Below, piece after piece: positions 24,560 to 32,100 of a stretch of DNA of 64,000 bases. The notes beneath the pieces are model-generated. The model was not told the origin of the DNA, made no database searches, and saw nothing but the letters and a program-made list of their open reading frames with translations. Source of the stretch: Bacteroidales bacterium (GTDB lineage: Bacteria > Bacteroidota > Bacteroidia > Bacteroidales > WCHB1-69); contig JAFZIP010000001.1 in the NCBI GenBank assembly GCA_017554325.1, positions 1-64,000 on the forward strand, given 5' to 3'. Position 1 is the first letter of the stretch. Each line of letters starts with the position of its first letter. The translations under genes and the position numbers were made by a program.

Positions 24560-25015
24560 TTAAGCGAACACAAATGGTTGCTGATAGATAACCGTCCCGA
24601 ACATCTTAATGATAATGTTATAAGTCCCTTCGGGAATGTTTTCTATCTCGTATTGTAACACTTTAGTACATATACAGTTCATAACATTCTCATCGTCGGT
24701 TTCATATTGGATAATGATATCATGCCCTACGATTTCTACTTCAACATCTATGGTGTTAATGGCACAGTTTAAATCGAATTCGTGGGTGAAATGCCATTTC
24801 CCGTTTTGATAAATGATATTCAGAGAGGGCCTTTCATCTGCATTGCTCCACTGCTTGCATTCGGATAAAGTCGGATTTGAAGCCGATGGTTCCTCAATGA
24901 TTATTGGATGGGGATGATGGTGGATCGGTGGTGGCCAAAGGTGTTCGCATGAACTGACCAAAAAAACTGCTAGCCCAAGGATGGAGCCCAGTAAGATTCT
25001 AGATAATTTGTTCAT
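24560..25015 (-). CDS. Small lipoprotein, function unknown
   Basis: A 151-residue protein with a lipoprotein signal peptide ending VSSC (C23) and then a His/Pro-rich stretch (PPPIHHHPHPIIIEEP) that could bind metal ions or act as a spacer. The rest looks like a beta-sandwich (FTHEFDLNCAINTIDVEVEI, then EGTYNIIIKMFGTVIYQQPF). No family was recognised. It has no close co-directional neighbour, and an almost gene-free 466-base stretch lies upstream. Confidence 0.65.
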   Translation of the reverse strand: MNKLSRILLGSILGLAVFLVSSCEHLWPPPIHHHPHPIIIEEPSASNPTLSECKQWSNADERPSLNIIYQNGKWHFTHEFDLNCAINTIDVEVEIVGHDIIIQYETDDENVMNCICTKVLQYEIENIPEGTYNIIIKMFGTVIYQQPFVFA

Positions 25016-25481
25016 AATTTTGATTTTTTATGTACCATCTCAAGACACGTTATAGTGCACCTTGTTGATGGTAAAGGTTAATATTAAAATTGGGTTGTTG
25101 TGCCAAAGATGTTGCGACAGTTGTTCTTCACTCCTTATTCGCGAGGTTCTATATCAGAATCCATAGAATCCCAATATGGAGGAAGAAGTAAGTGCAGATT
25201 ATTCGTTCAAGTATCGGGAAAGGATGATGGTTACTGGAAGAGAAGGGGCTTTTCGTTTCGCAGAGCTCCCGAAAATATAGCTTTCGACATAATGAATAAC
25301 GTTGATATTTGAAATATATTGTTATGCCGATTCGTTATACAATATTTTTTTGCAAAATTGTTTATTGTCGCGTTAGAAGCTGTATAATCTCCCTAAGGCA
25401 AGCCGGCGGCCTGTCAGGGTGCGTAGGATTGCGCGAGGCACGAACAAAATACGCACGCCGGAGGTGTGCGGGGGTTACCGA
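25016..25481. other. 466-base stretch without a recognisable gene
   Basis: It contains short open frames on the plus strand (25100-25312 and 25309-25506), but neither has a family signature, promoter element or plausible protein composition. The right part is GC-richer (near 25390-25470) than the left, which suggests a composite or decayed region. No repeat, tRNA or terminator was identified. Confidence 0.5.
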
Positions 25482-25820
25482 TCAGTTTTTCGCCACTCGC
25501 ACATAATGCGGCATCTCCATCGGGATGGGCATGGAGAGTTCGATATAGCCGGCAAACTCGCCGTCTTTGAACCAGGGCGCTTGGTATATCAATTTCTTGA
25601 CTCCATTTTTCTCAATGGTGTAGGCATTTACATTGTGATTCTGGAGCATTTCGGCCAGCTTGGTGCGGGCAGGTTCGGGATGGCAGTCCAGGAGGTTGTT
25701 ACCGATAATCTGCTGTCCATGGCTGAGCACATTTACCGCCATCTCGTTCATTTCCAAAATTTTGCCGTCTTTGTTGCACACCGTCACGGAATAGGGGGCT
25801 TCGTTAAAGTATTCTAGCAT
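25482..25820 (-). CDS. Stand-alone PAS-domain protein
   Basis: A 112-residue protein made of one PAS domain: APYSVTVCNKDGKILEMNEM, then GNNLLDCHPEP and a C-terminal beta-sheet IYQAPWFKDGEFAGYIELSM. The DCHPEP segment is typical of PAS domains annotated as PAS sensor proteins, and no kinase or DNA-binding domain follows. The frame can be extended by three codons only through a TTG, so the ATG at 25820 was chosen. It lies 26 bases after the stop of the peptide-binding lipoprotein on the same strand and may be co-transcribed. Ligand and partner are unknown. Confidence 0.8.
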   Translation of the reverse strand: MLEYFNEAPYSVTVCNKDGKILEMNEMAVNVLSHGQQIIGNNLLDCHPEPARTKLAEMLQNHNVNAYTIEKNGVKKLIYQAPWFKDGEFAGYIELSMPIPMEMPHYVRVAKN

Positions 25821-25846
25821 ATTCTTCAATTTTTAATGGTTGGTTG

Positions 25847-27475
25847 TTAATCTATTTTCACCCTCCTCAAATCCAGCATGTTCACGGGGTTGGTGCCGAG
25901 GCCGGAGATGTTGGCTTGGGTGAAGCGGATCACTTTGTCATAGTAGAGCACCACCACGGGCGCATCGGCCATGAGCATGGCATCCATGCGGGTGTAGTAG
26001 TCGTTGCGCTGGGCTTCGTCGGAACAACGCTGCGAGGCCTCGTACAGCTTGTCAAAAGCGGGGTTCACATAGTGCGTGTAGTTGGAACCGGCAGGCTGCA
26101 GGTTCTTGGAGTAGAACAGAGCCATGTAGTTCTCCGCATCGGGGTAGTCGCAGATCCAGGAGCCGCGGAAGAAGGACAGCTGGTAGCTACGCATCATCTC
26201 GCGCTGTTGCGCGCCCTGCATCACATCCAGCCGCAGGTCAATGCCGAGTTGCGACAACTCGTGCTGCATGTACTGCACCAGGTCGGCGTAAGAGGCGGAC
26301 ACCGCTACCGAGATGGGCGGGAGTCCCTTGCCGCCGGGATAGCCGGCCTCTTCAAGCAGACGCGCCGCCTTGGCGGGATCGTAGGCGTAGCCGCCCGTGC
26401 GCGCGGGGTCGTGCGAGGGCATGCCGCGCGGCACAAAACCGCCTGTGCCGGGATAACCCACATTGTTGCGCAGGTATTTCATCATCTTCTCACGATCGAA
26501 ACCGTAATTGATGGCCTGTCGCACCCGCTTGTCCAATAGCGGATTCTTCTTGTCGCCGGGCTTCAGCATAAAGCCCAGATATTCTGTGTTGAGGTATGGA
26601 CCCGTCAACATTTTGATCTTGTCCTTGTATTCGGGATTCAGCGTGCCCTCCTTGGTGAGCAGTGCATCTTTGTAGCAGGCTTCCACGCCCGACATGAAGT
26701 CCAACGAGCCCTTCATGAACTCCATGAACACCGACTGTTTATCGACAATGAAGGAAATAGCCACCGCATCAATGTATGGTAAACGGTTGCCCTGCTCATC
26801 GCGCTCAAAGTAATCGGGGTTCTTGCGCAGGACCAGCTTCACACCCTCCTGCCAAAGTTGGAATTGGAAGGGACCCGTGCCCACAGGATTTTTGCGGAAG
26901 TCTTTGCCATAACGCTCCACCACCTCCTTAGGCACCACCGAGCAGTATTTCATCGTGAGAATACCCAGAAACGGCGGAAAAACTTCAGCCAACTGTATCT
27001 GGAAAGTGGTGTCGTTCAAGGCTTTGAAAGCAGGTTTGCCATCTTTATCCCGTTTCACCTTCTGGAAAATCCACGCGCCAGGGGAAGCCACATCGGGATC
27101 CAAAATGCGGGAGAAACTATAGACAAAATCTTGGGCCGTCACCTTGCGGGGCGTCTTGAATGGATAGGCTTCCGTGTTGTGGAAGGTCACATCATCGCGC
27201 AGATAGAAGGTGTAACTGAGCCCGTCGGGGGATATTGTCCAGCGTTTAGCAATGGAGGGTACAATGCGCAGCGAGTCGTCCATATCCACTAACCCGTTGT
27301 AGAGCTGGTTGCAGGGCCACATCACGGTCTGGCCGGAGGCAAATGCCGGATCCAGGGTTTGTATGCCTTCAGACTGGTTGTAATGGAAAATTTTCTTGCC
27401 CTCATGGTCATACTTGGACTTGCAACCGGTAAGGACTACAGCAACAACCAATATGATCAATACTAAATTTTTCAT
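25847..27475 (-). CDS. ABC transporter substrate-binding lipoprotein (family 5, peptide/nickel type)
   Basis: A 542-residue lipoprotein; the signal peptide ends VLTGC with C18. The mature part follows the OppA/DppA pattern: GIQTLDPAFASGQTVMWPCN, KRWTISPDGLSYTFYLRDDV and further FDREKMMKYL and DYPDAENYMALFYSKNL segments. Such proteins capture peptides or similar solutes for an ABC importer. No permease or ATPase genes are adjacent, so the partners lie elsewhere or the protein has another role. The upstream intergenic region carries several repeat families. Confidence 0.92.
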   Translation of the reverse strand: MKNLVLIILVVAVVLTGCKSKYDHEGKKIFHYNQSEGIQTLDPAFASGQTVMWPCNQLYNGLVDMDDSLRIVPSIAKRWTISPDGLSYTFYLRDDVTFHNTEAYPFKTPRKVTAQDFVYSFSRILDPDVASPGAWIFQKVKRDKDGKPAFKALNDTTFQIQLAEVFPPFLGILTMKYCSVVPKEVVERYGKDFRKNPVGTGPFQFQLWQEGVKLVLRKNPDYFERDEQGNRLPYIDAVAISFIVDKQSVFMEFMKGSLDFMSGVEACYKDALLTKEGTLNPEYKDKIKMLTGPYLNTEYLGFMLKPGDKKNPLLDKRVRQAINYGFDREKMMKYLRNNVGYPGTGGFVPRGMPSHDPARTGGYAYDPAKAARLLEEAGYPGGKGLPPISVAVSASYADLVQYMQHELSQLGIDLRLDVMQGAQQREMMRSYQLSFFRGSWICDYPDAENYMALFYSKNLQPAGSNYTHYVNPAFDKLYEASQRCSDEAQRNDYYTRMDAMLMADAPVVVLYYDKVIRFTQANISGLGTNPVNMLDLRRVKID

Positions 27476-27489
27476 TTTTTTCTATCATT

Positions 27490-27564
27490 TTCCGCGGATC
27501 TCACGGATCACACGAATCTATGCAAGGATTTTCAAACATCCGCGGATCTCGGGATCATACGAAT
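27490..27564. repeat. Two copies of a dispersed GC-rich repeat
   Basis: CCGCGGATCTCACGGATCAC...GAAT at 27492-27517 and a diverged copy at 27540-27564 are direct repeats about 48 bases apart. The first shares 20 identical bases with 20329-20348 in the other orientation. Confidence 0.75.
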
Positions 27565-27571
27565 TCCTCCC

Positions 27572-27624
27572 ACTTTAATCTCTAAACTCTCAACTCTAAA
27601 CTATTATCTCTAATCTCTCAACTA
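27572..27624. repeat. AT-rich degenerate repeat
   Basis: CTCTAAACTCTCAACTCTAAAC-like units, related to the repeat at the left edge of the window, run up to the stop codon of the M23 peptidase gene. Confidence 0.6.
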
Positions 27625-28596
27625 TCAACTCAGTGCCTGATTCACCTTCTTGGAGGATTCCAAGATGGCATTGTACTCTTCCGGGGTGATATCGACATTG
27701 AAGTAATAAACTGGATTCACCTTCTGACCATTCTTGATCACCTCATAATGCAGGTGCGAACCTGACGCCATACCTGTGGAACCCACATAACCAATCAATT
27801 GTCCGCGTTTCACTTTCTGTCCTGGATTCACCGCCTTCTTCGATAGGTGGGCATATACTGTCTTATAGGAAAAGCCATGGTTAATGACCACTGAAATGCC
27901 ATAGCCGCTGCCTGGATTCTCGCCCGTCACAGTGCCATCGGCAGTGGCATACACAGGCGTACCCTTGGGGGCGGTGATATCCACGCCCGTATGCACGCGT
28001 AAGGTCTTCAGGATGGGATGGTATCTCCGTCCAAAACCAGAAGTGATGGTATGCATGTTCTTCAGCGGACGGATGGCCGGAATGCAGGTCAACATCTCAG
28101 ACTTCTTAGTGGCGATTCTTTCCAATGTGTCCAGTGACCGTGACTGAACGGCTAGACGCACCGTCAGCTGGTCAGCTTTCTTGTTGGCATTGCGCAACAT
28201 GTTGTAGGCTTCCGATTGCGACATACCATCCAAACGGGTGTCATCCACCAACAGAGGATAGCGTAAGGAGGCTGGCACAGGATCTGCCTCAAAGACCATC
28301 CGATACACATTGTCATCCCGGTCTTCGATATCCAGCAAGGCTTCCGACATTAAATCCACGCGTGCCGACAGGCGTTCCACCTCCGCTTGCAGTTCGTTAT
28401 TTTCTCTTTCTAAAATTTTAACCTTCGGAGAATCAAAAAAGTAAAATGCTATCCACACAAAAACCAACGCAAAGGCTATACCACTGGCAAACACCCATAG
28501 CAAACGCTTGGCCAACTGTTTGAAACTGACCTTCACCTTCTCGAACGAGAGTGTTTTGGGGTTAAAATGATATAGCGATTTTAGCGATTTGGGCAT
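27625..28596 (-). CDS. M23-family metallopeptidase, membrane-anchored with coiled coil
   Basis: A 323-residue protein of the lysostaphin/LytM group. A short cytoplasmic N-terminus is followed by one membrane segment (about 32-52), a coiled coil (ERENNELQAEVERLSARVDL) and the peptidase domain: GFGRRYHPILKT, HTGVDI with the zinc His and Asp, and SHLHYEV with the final His. All zinc-site residues look intact. It should cut peptide crosslinks of peptidoglycan in the periplasm. It is followed (upstream on the same strand) by two GH73 genes, so this is a cell-wall hydrolase group. Confidence 0.93.
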   Translation of the reverse strand: MPKSLKSLYHFNPKTLSFEKVKVSFKQLAKRLLWVFASGIAFALVFVWIAFYFFDSPKVKILERENNELQAEVERLSARVDLMSEALLDIEDRDDNVYRMVFEADPVPASLRYPLLVDDTRLDGMSQSEAYNMLRNANKKADQLTVRLAVQSRSLDTLERIATKKSEMLTCIPAIRPLKNMHTITSGFGRRYHPILKTLRVHTGVDITAPKGTPVYATADGTVTGENPGSGYGISVVINHGFSYKTVYAHLSKKAVNPGQKVKRGQLIGYVGSTGMASGSHLHYEVIKNGQKVNPVYYFNVDITPEEYNAILESSKKVNQALS

Positions 28597-28627
28597 TGTG
28601 AGTATCTTGTCGGGTCGAAATTATCTT

Positions 28628-29749
28628 TTATTTACATCCTACACAGATTCTGTCGCCTTCCGTATAGTTTTTCATAGAGCCACTGTTTCTTTTCAAAATG
28701 ATTTTCAATTGAACACCATACAGCTGTGAAATATAGTGATAGGTGTCTTTTTCACGCAGAATGTGATAATCCACCGGCGATTTGGTGCTTTTCATCTCCA
28801 AATACACCACCTCACCCTCAACGGGTTCCGAATTGTCGTACACATCATTGTACAATCGCAGGTTCTTTTCAGTGAGTTGCAAAGATGTGGCAAGGGATGC
28901 GTAAGTATCACCAGCCTTGGCAATCAGGAATTTCGTTTTGTTGTTTTCGTAAACAGGACGTCGCGTATAGGGGTAATAGGCCTGCTTGAACGGAACATTA
29001 TAGGGGTCCAGGACAAAGACAAACACATTATCCACCGTGCGCGGAGTGATTGTCGGAAAATCCGGTTTAACTTCCTCCTTTGCAGAGAACTTTTCAACAG
29101 GCTGCTCATTCGTCTTGGGCACAGACACAGTTTCCTGTTGGACTTCTGTTTTGCGCTCCGACTGACTTATTCCCTCAGGCTCTTGTTTTTCCGCTTTTTG
29201 CACGGGTTCCGAGACAGTTGTAGCAATGGTATCGGACATATCATACTTTGCCAAATCGTACTTTTGGATGATGGCAATAAGCGTGTCAGCATAACGTGGA
29301 TTTCCGGCATAGCCCGCCTCTTTAAGCCCGTGAGCCCATGCACGATAATCGGTCATCGGCAATTCAAACAGAGAAGCATAGCGCGGCCGTTTAGCTATAA
29401 ACAGCGAATGGTCCCGATAAGAGCTCTCCACCTTATCATATTTCCGATAACAAAGGTCGGGATTACGGTCCTCGGTCTCATAGAAGGTATCACCCTCCCA
29501 CTCGTTAGCATGGCAGGTGATGCCAAAATGATTGTTGGCCTCCTTGGCCAGACGGTTTGTTCCAGCCTTTGAGGCATAGATGGCTTGCGCTAGGGTAATA
29601 CTTGCAGGAATCTTGTAAGCCTTCATCTCCTGCACGGCCATCCCCTTGTGAGCATTGACATAGTCGCGGATCGTCATCTCCGACACGGGTTGCGCCCATG
29701 CAGCACACGTCACGACAAAAACCATCAGAATGCAAAGTATTCGTTTCAT
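28628..29749 (-). CDS. GH73-like glucosaminidase with two LysM domains, catalytic Glu replaced by Ala
   Basis: A 373-residue exported protein: signal peptide (1-19), a GH73-type lysozyme-like domain (about 25-160), a charged linker, and two LysM domains for peptidoglycan binding (FLIAKAGDTYASLATSLQLT and YHILREKDTYHYISQLYGVQ). In GH73 the catalytic Glu sits in a QAILESxxGxS motif; the neighbouring paralogue has FESACGKSRLA (E64), but this copy reads YASKAGTNRLA with A59. The rest of the domain (NNHFGI, WEGDTF, YRDHSLF, AHGLKEAGYAGNP) is well kept. It may bind rather than cut glycan. It arose by tandem duplication with the next gene. Confidence 0.88.
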   Translation of the reverse strand: MKRILCILMVFVVTCAAWAQPVSEMTIRDYVNAHKGMAVQEMKAYKIPASITLAQAIYASKAGTNRLAKEANNHFGITCHANEWEGDTFYETEDRNPDLCYRKYDKVESSYRDHSLFIAKRPRYASLFELPMTDYRAWAHGLKEAGYAGNPRYADTLIAIIQKYDLAKYDMSDTIATTVSEPVQKAEKQEPEGISQSERKTEVQQETVSVPKTNEQPVEKFSAKEEVKPDFPTITPRTVDNVFVFVLDPYNVPFKQAYYPYTRRPVYENNKTKFLIAKAGDTYASLATSLQLTEKNLRLYNDVYDNSEPVEGEVVYLEMKSTKSPVDYHILREKDTYHYISQLYGVQLKIILKRNSGSMKNYTEGDRICVGCK

Positions 29750-29760
29750 ATCATTTGATT

Positions 29761-30906
29761 TTAATGTTTCAACAATATCTGATTACCGGGTTCGATGATG
29801 GTATTCTCATCCATGTTGTTGTATTTGAATATATAATGCAGTTGCACGGCATATCGTTGGGCAATGTATCGGAGGGTTTCGCCCTTCTCCACCACATGCA
29901 CCTTTGCGTCGTTATTCTTGGCCTTCGATTCAATATAGACAATCTCCTTCTCCACCGGCTGTCCGTCTTTGCCAGCATCATTGAAACGGCGGAGATTGGC
30001 GGCCGACACTTGCACATCAGTGGCGATTTTCTCATACGTGTCGCCAGCCTCGGCCACCACGAAAAACGTGTTATTGTTGGTAAAGACCTTGCGGTAGGTA
30101 AATGGACTGGCACCCGTCGGATAATCGCCATCGGCAGTAAAGACCTTGAATTTGCTAACAGGGGCAGGTTTTTCCTGAGGTTTCGGGGTGTTTTCCGTGG
30201 ATTGCGGTGCATCCGCACGATGATTATTGGTATATTCGATTTTCGGACGGTTGAGGGAAGTCGGGGTATTATCGGCTGTTTGTTGCTGAGCCTCAGGTTT
30301 TTGTTCGGGTTGTGGCAGAGACGCATAATTATGCGTCCCTACGATGGTTTTGGGTACCACAATGCCCTGTTGTTCCAGGCACAACGTGTCCAAGCGGGCA
30401 ATGTTGAAGCGTTCTATCAGGCTGATGAGGCGGTCGGCATATTGCGGGTTGGTGGCATAACCGTCGGCCTTGAGCGTGCGCGCCCAAGCGGGATAATCCA
30501 GAATGTCCAGTGCAAACAGGTTGGCATAGCGACGACGCGTGGTCAAAAACAGCGAATGATCGGTGTAAGAGGCGGCCACACTGTCGTATTTGCGGAAACA
30601 CTCCTGCAACTCGTCATCATCGATCAGGATAGTATCCCCTTCCCAGTTCTCGTGGCACTTGATGCCGAAGTGATTGTTGCCCTCCGTAGCCAAGCGGCTT
30701 TTGCCGCAGGCGCTTTCGAAGATGCCCTGCGCCAACGTGATACTGGCGGGAATCTTGTACTGTTTCATCTTCTCCATGGCCACATCTTTGTACTGTTCCA
30801 CGTACGCACGCATATCCGCCTCCGTGTATTGCGCGGCTACACGCCCAGGAATCAGACATGTCATCAGCAACAACACACAGACCCCAAAATTAAATTTTTT
30901 ATTCAT
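29761..30906 (-). CDS. GH73 endo-beta-N-acetylglucosaminidase with LysM domains
   Basis: A 381-residue exported protein with a signal peptide (1-25), a GH73 domain with the catalytic E64 in GIFESACGKSRLA, NNHFGIKCH and AWARTLKADGYATNP segments, a low-complexity linker, and two C-terminal LysM domains (FFVVAEAGDTYEKIATDVQV and HVVEKGETLRYIAQRYAVQL). It should cut glycan strands of peptidoglycan. The start MNKKFNFGVC at 30906 is preceded by one extra ATG at 30909. A near-palindrome at 30315-30342 lies in the linker region of the reading frame. It is the active partner of a tandem pair with the gene at 28628-29749. Confidence 0.92.
   Translation of the reverse strand: MNKKFNFGVCVLLLMTCLIPGRVAAQYTEADMRAYVEQYKDVAMEKMKQYKIPASITLAQGIFESACGKSRLATEGNNHFGIKCHENWEGDTILIDDDELQECFRKYDSVAASYTDHSLFLTTRRRYANLFALDILDYPAWARTLKADGYATNPQYADRLISLIERFNIARLDTLCLEQQGIVVPKTIVGTHNYASLPQPEQKPEAQQQTADNTPTSLNRPKIEYTNNHRADAPQSTENTPKPQEKPAPVSKFKVFTADGDYPTGASPFTYRKVFTNNNTFFVVAEAGDTYEKIATDVQVSAANLRRFNDAGKDGQPVEKEIVYIESKAKNNDAKVHVVEKGETLRYIAQRYAVQLHYIFKYNNMDENTIIEPGNQILLKH
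30315..30342. repeat. Palindromic element inside the GH73 linker
   Basis: ACGCATAATTATGCGT at 30321-30336 is a perfect palindrome; with the flanks it forms a 28-base near-palindrome ending in CCCTAC. It is in frame and encodes part of the linker between the GH73 and LysM domains. Confidence 0.8.
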
Positions 30907-30977
30907 CATTTTCAAAACCATAATCATTAATTCAAACCCCATTCACCACCTTCACCCCATGTACCCTTTTCACCATG

Positions 30978-30999
30978 GAGACGATGCATGCATCGTCTC
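30978..30999. repeat. Palindromic element at the 3' end of ddl
   Basis: GAGACGATGCA and its complement form a perfect 22-bp palindrome. Position 30999, the last base of the ddl stop codon, is also the last base of the palindrome, so the element borders the end of the gene. It belongs to the same type as the elements at 48838-48865 and 49006-49033. Confidence 0.8.
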
Positions 31000-31988
31000 T
31001 ACTTCTTGAATGTCAGGGCTTCCATCACCATCTTGGTATAAAACTCCTTAATATCCAATTTATTATATTCCACTTGGCCGGGCACGATACTCAAAGCGGT
31101 TTGGCCGGGGATGGTATTCACTTCCAGAAAATAGGGCACACCGTCGTCTTCCGAGATGATGAAATCGATACGAACCACGCCATGACAGTCGAGATTATGG
31201 AAAATCTGGACGGCGTAGTCGCTCAACTTCTGCGTCATTTCCGCGGAAATGTCCGCCGGAGTGATAAGTTTGTGGCCCACAGCGGTATATTTGGCGTTGT
31301 AGTCGTAAAATTCGTTGCTGGCCACCACCTCGGTTACGGCGAGCACGCGGGGTGCACCATACACGGATGTGACACCGCAAGTGAACTCGCGACCGCGCAC
31401 GAATTTCTCCACCATCAGCTGGTTGTCGTACTTGAACGCCTCCTCGAATGCCTTGATCACCTCATCCCGATTGTGCACTTTGGTTACGCCCACGCTGGAG
31501 CCGGAGTTGCACGCTTTGACGAAACAAGGATAACCGCACACGGACTCAATCTGCTCATAGTCAATAGGATCTGTGTTGTAGAAATGCAACGACGGCGAAA
31601 TGGGCACGCCAAAACCGGCCACTGCCAGGTTGCAATAATATTTGTTGAAAGTCAGCGCGGAGCAGAACACACCACAGCCCGTGTAGGGTTGTCTCACCAA
31701 CTCAAAATAGGCTTGCAGGCGACCGTTTTCGCCCGGCGTGCCGTGAATGGCGATGAAGGCCACGTCAAAAGTAACTTTCCCTTCTGGTAAGTTCAGGGTG
31801 AAGTCATTTTTATCAACCTGATACACGGTTTCGTCGGATGCTTTATATGTCCAATCTGCACCCTTGAAATGGATGAGATACGGGTTGAACAAACTCTTGT
31901 CCAGCTGATTGAATATATTATCAGCGGTCTTCAATGAGATTTCATATTCACCGGAATCTCCACCGGCTATTACAGCAACATTATACAT
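30999..31988 (-). CDS. ddl: D-alanine--D-alanine ligase
   Basis: A 329-residue ATP-grasp enzyme that makes the D-Ala-D-Ala end of peptidoglycan precursors. It begins MYNVAVIAGGDSGEYEISLK, has AIHGTPGENGRLQAYFEL, the SSVGVTKVHN phosphate loop, and the FLEVNTIPGQT metal site near the end. Length is usual for the family. A TATTTTTG element lies 26 bases upstream of the ATG on the minus strand. It lies between the wall hydrolase genes and the exporter gene. Confidence 0.96.
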   Translation of the reverse strand: MYNVAVIAGGDSGEYEISLKTADNIFNQLDKSLFNPYLIHFKGADWTYKASDETVYQVDKNDFTLNLPEGKVTFDVAFIAIHGTPGENGRLQAYFELVRQPYTGCGVFCSALTFNKYYCNLAVAGFGVPISPSLHFYNTDPIDYEQIESVCGYPCFVKACNSGSSVGVTKVHNRDEVIKAFEEAFKYDNQLMVEKFVRGREFTCGVTSVYGAPRVLAVTEVVASNEFYDYNAKYTAVGHKLITPADISAEMTQKLSDYAVQIFHNLDCHGVVRIDFIISEDDGVPYFLEVNTIPGQTALSIVPGQVEYNKLDIKEFYTKMVMEALTFKK

Positions 31989-32013
31989 AATTAAACAATA
32001 TTATCAAATTGCG

Positions 32014-32021
32014 CAAAAATA
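32014..32021 (-). promoter_or_regulatory. TAnnTTTG promoter element for ddl
   Basis: TATTTTTG on the minus strand, 26 bases upstream of the ddl start. Confidence 0.55.
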
Positions 32022-32100
32022 CGTTTTCATATTTTTGCGTATAAGGCTACCGCAATTTGTTTTTAAACAAGGAATTGTGAATTATATTCAGCCCTTGAAC

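Noticed and set aside
25100..25312. A 70-codon plus-strand frame in the 25 kb gap
   Set aside because: No domain, promoter element or neighbour supports it; the start context is poor.
32030..32037. Plus-strand TATTTTTG between ddl and the exporter
   Set aside because: It points into the 3' end of the exporter gene on the opposite strand and no plus-strand gene follows.
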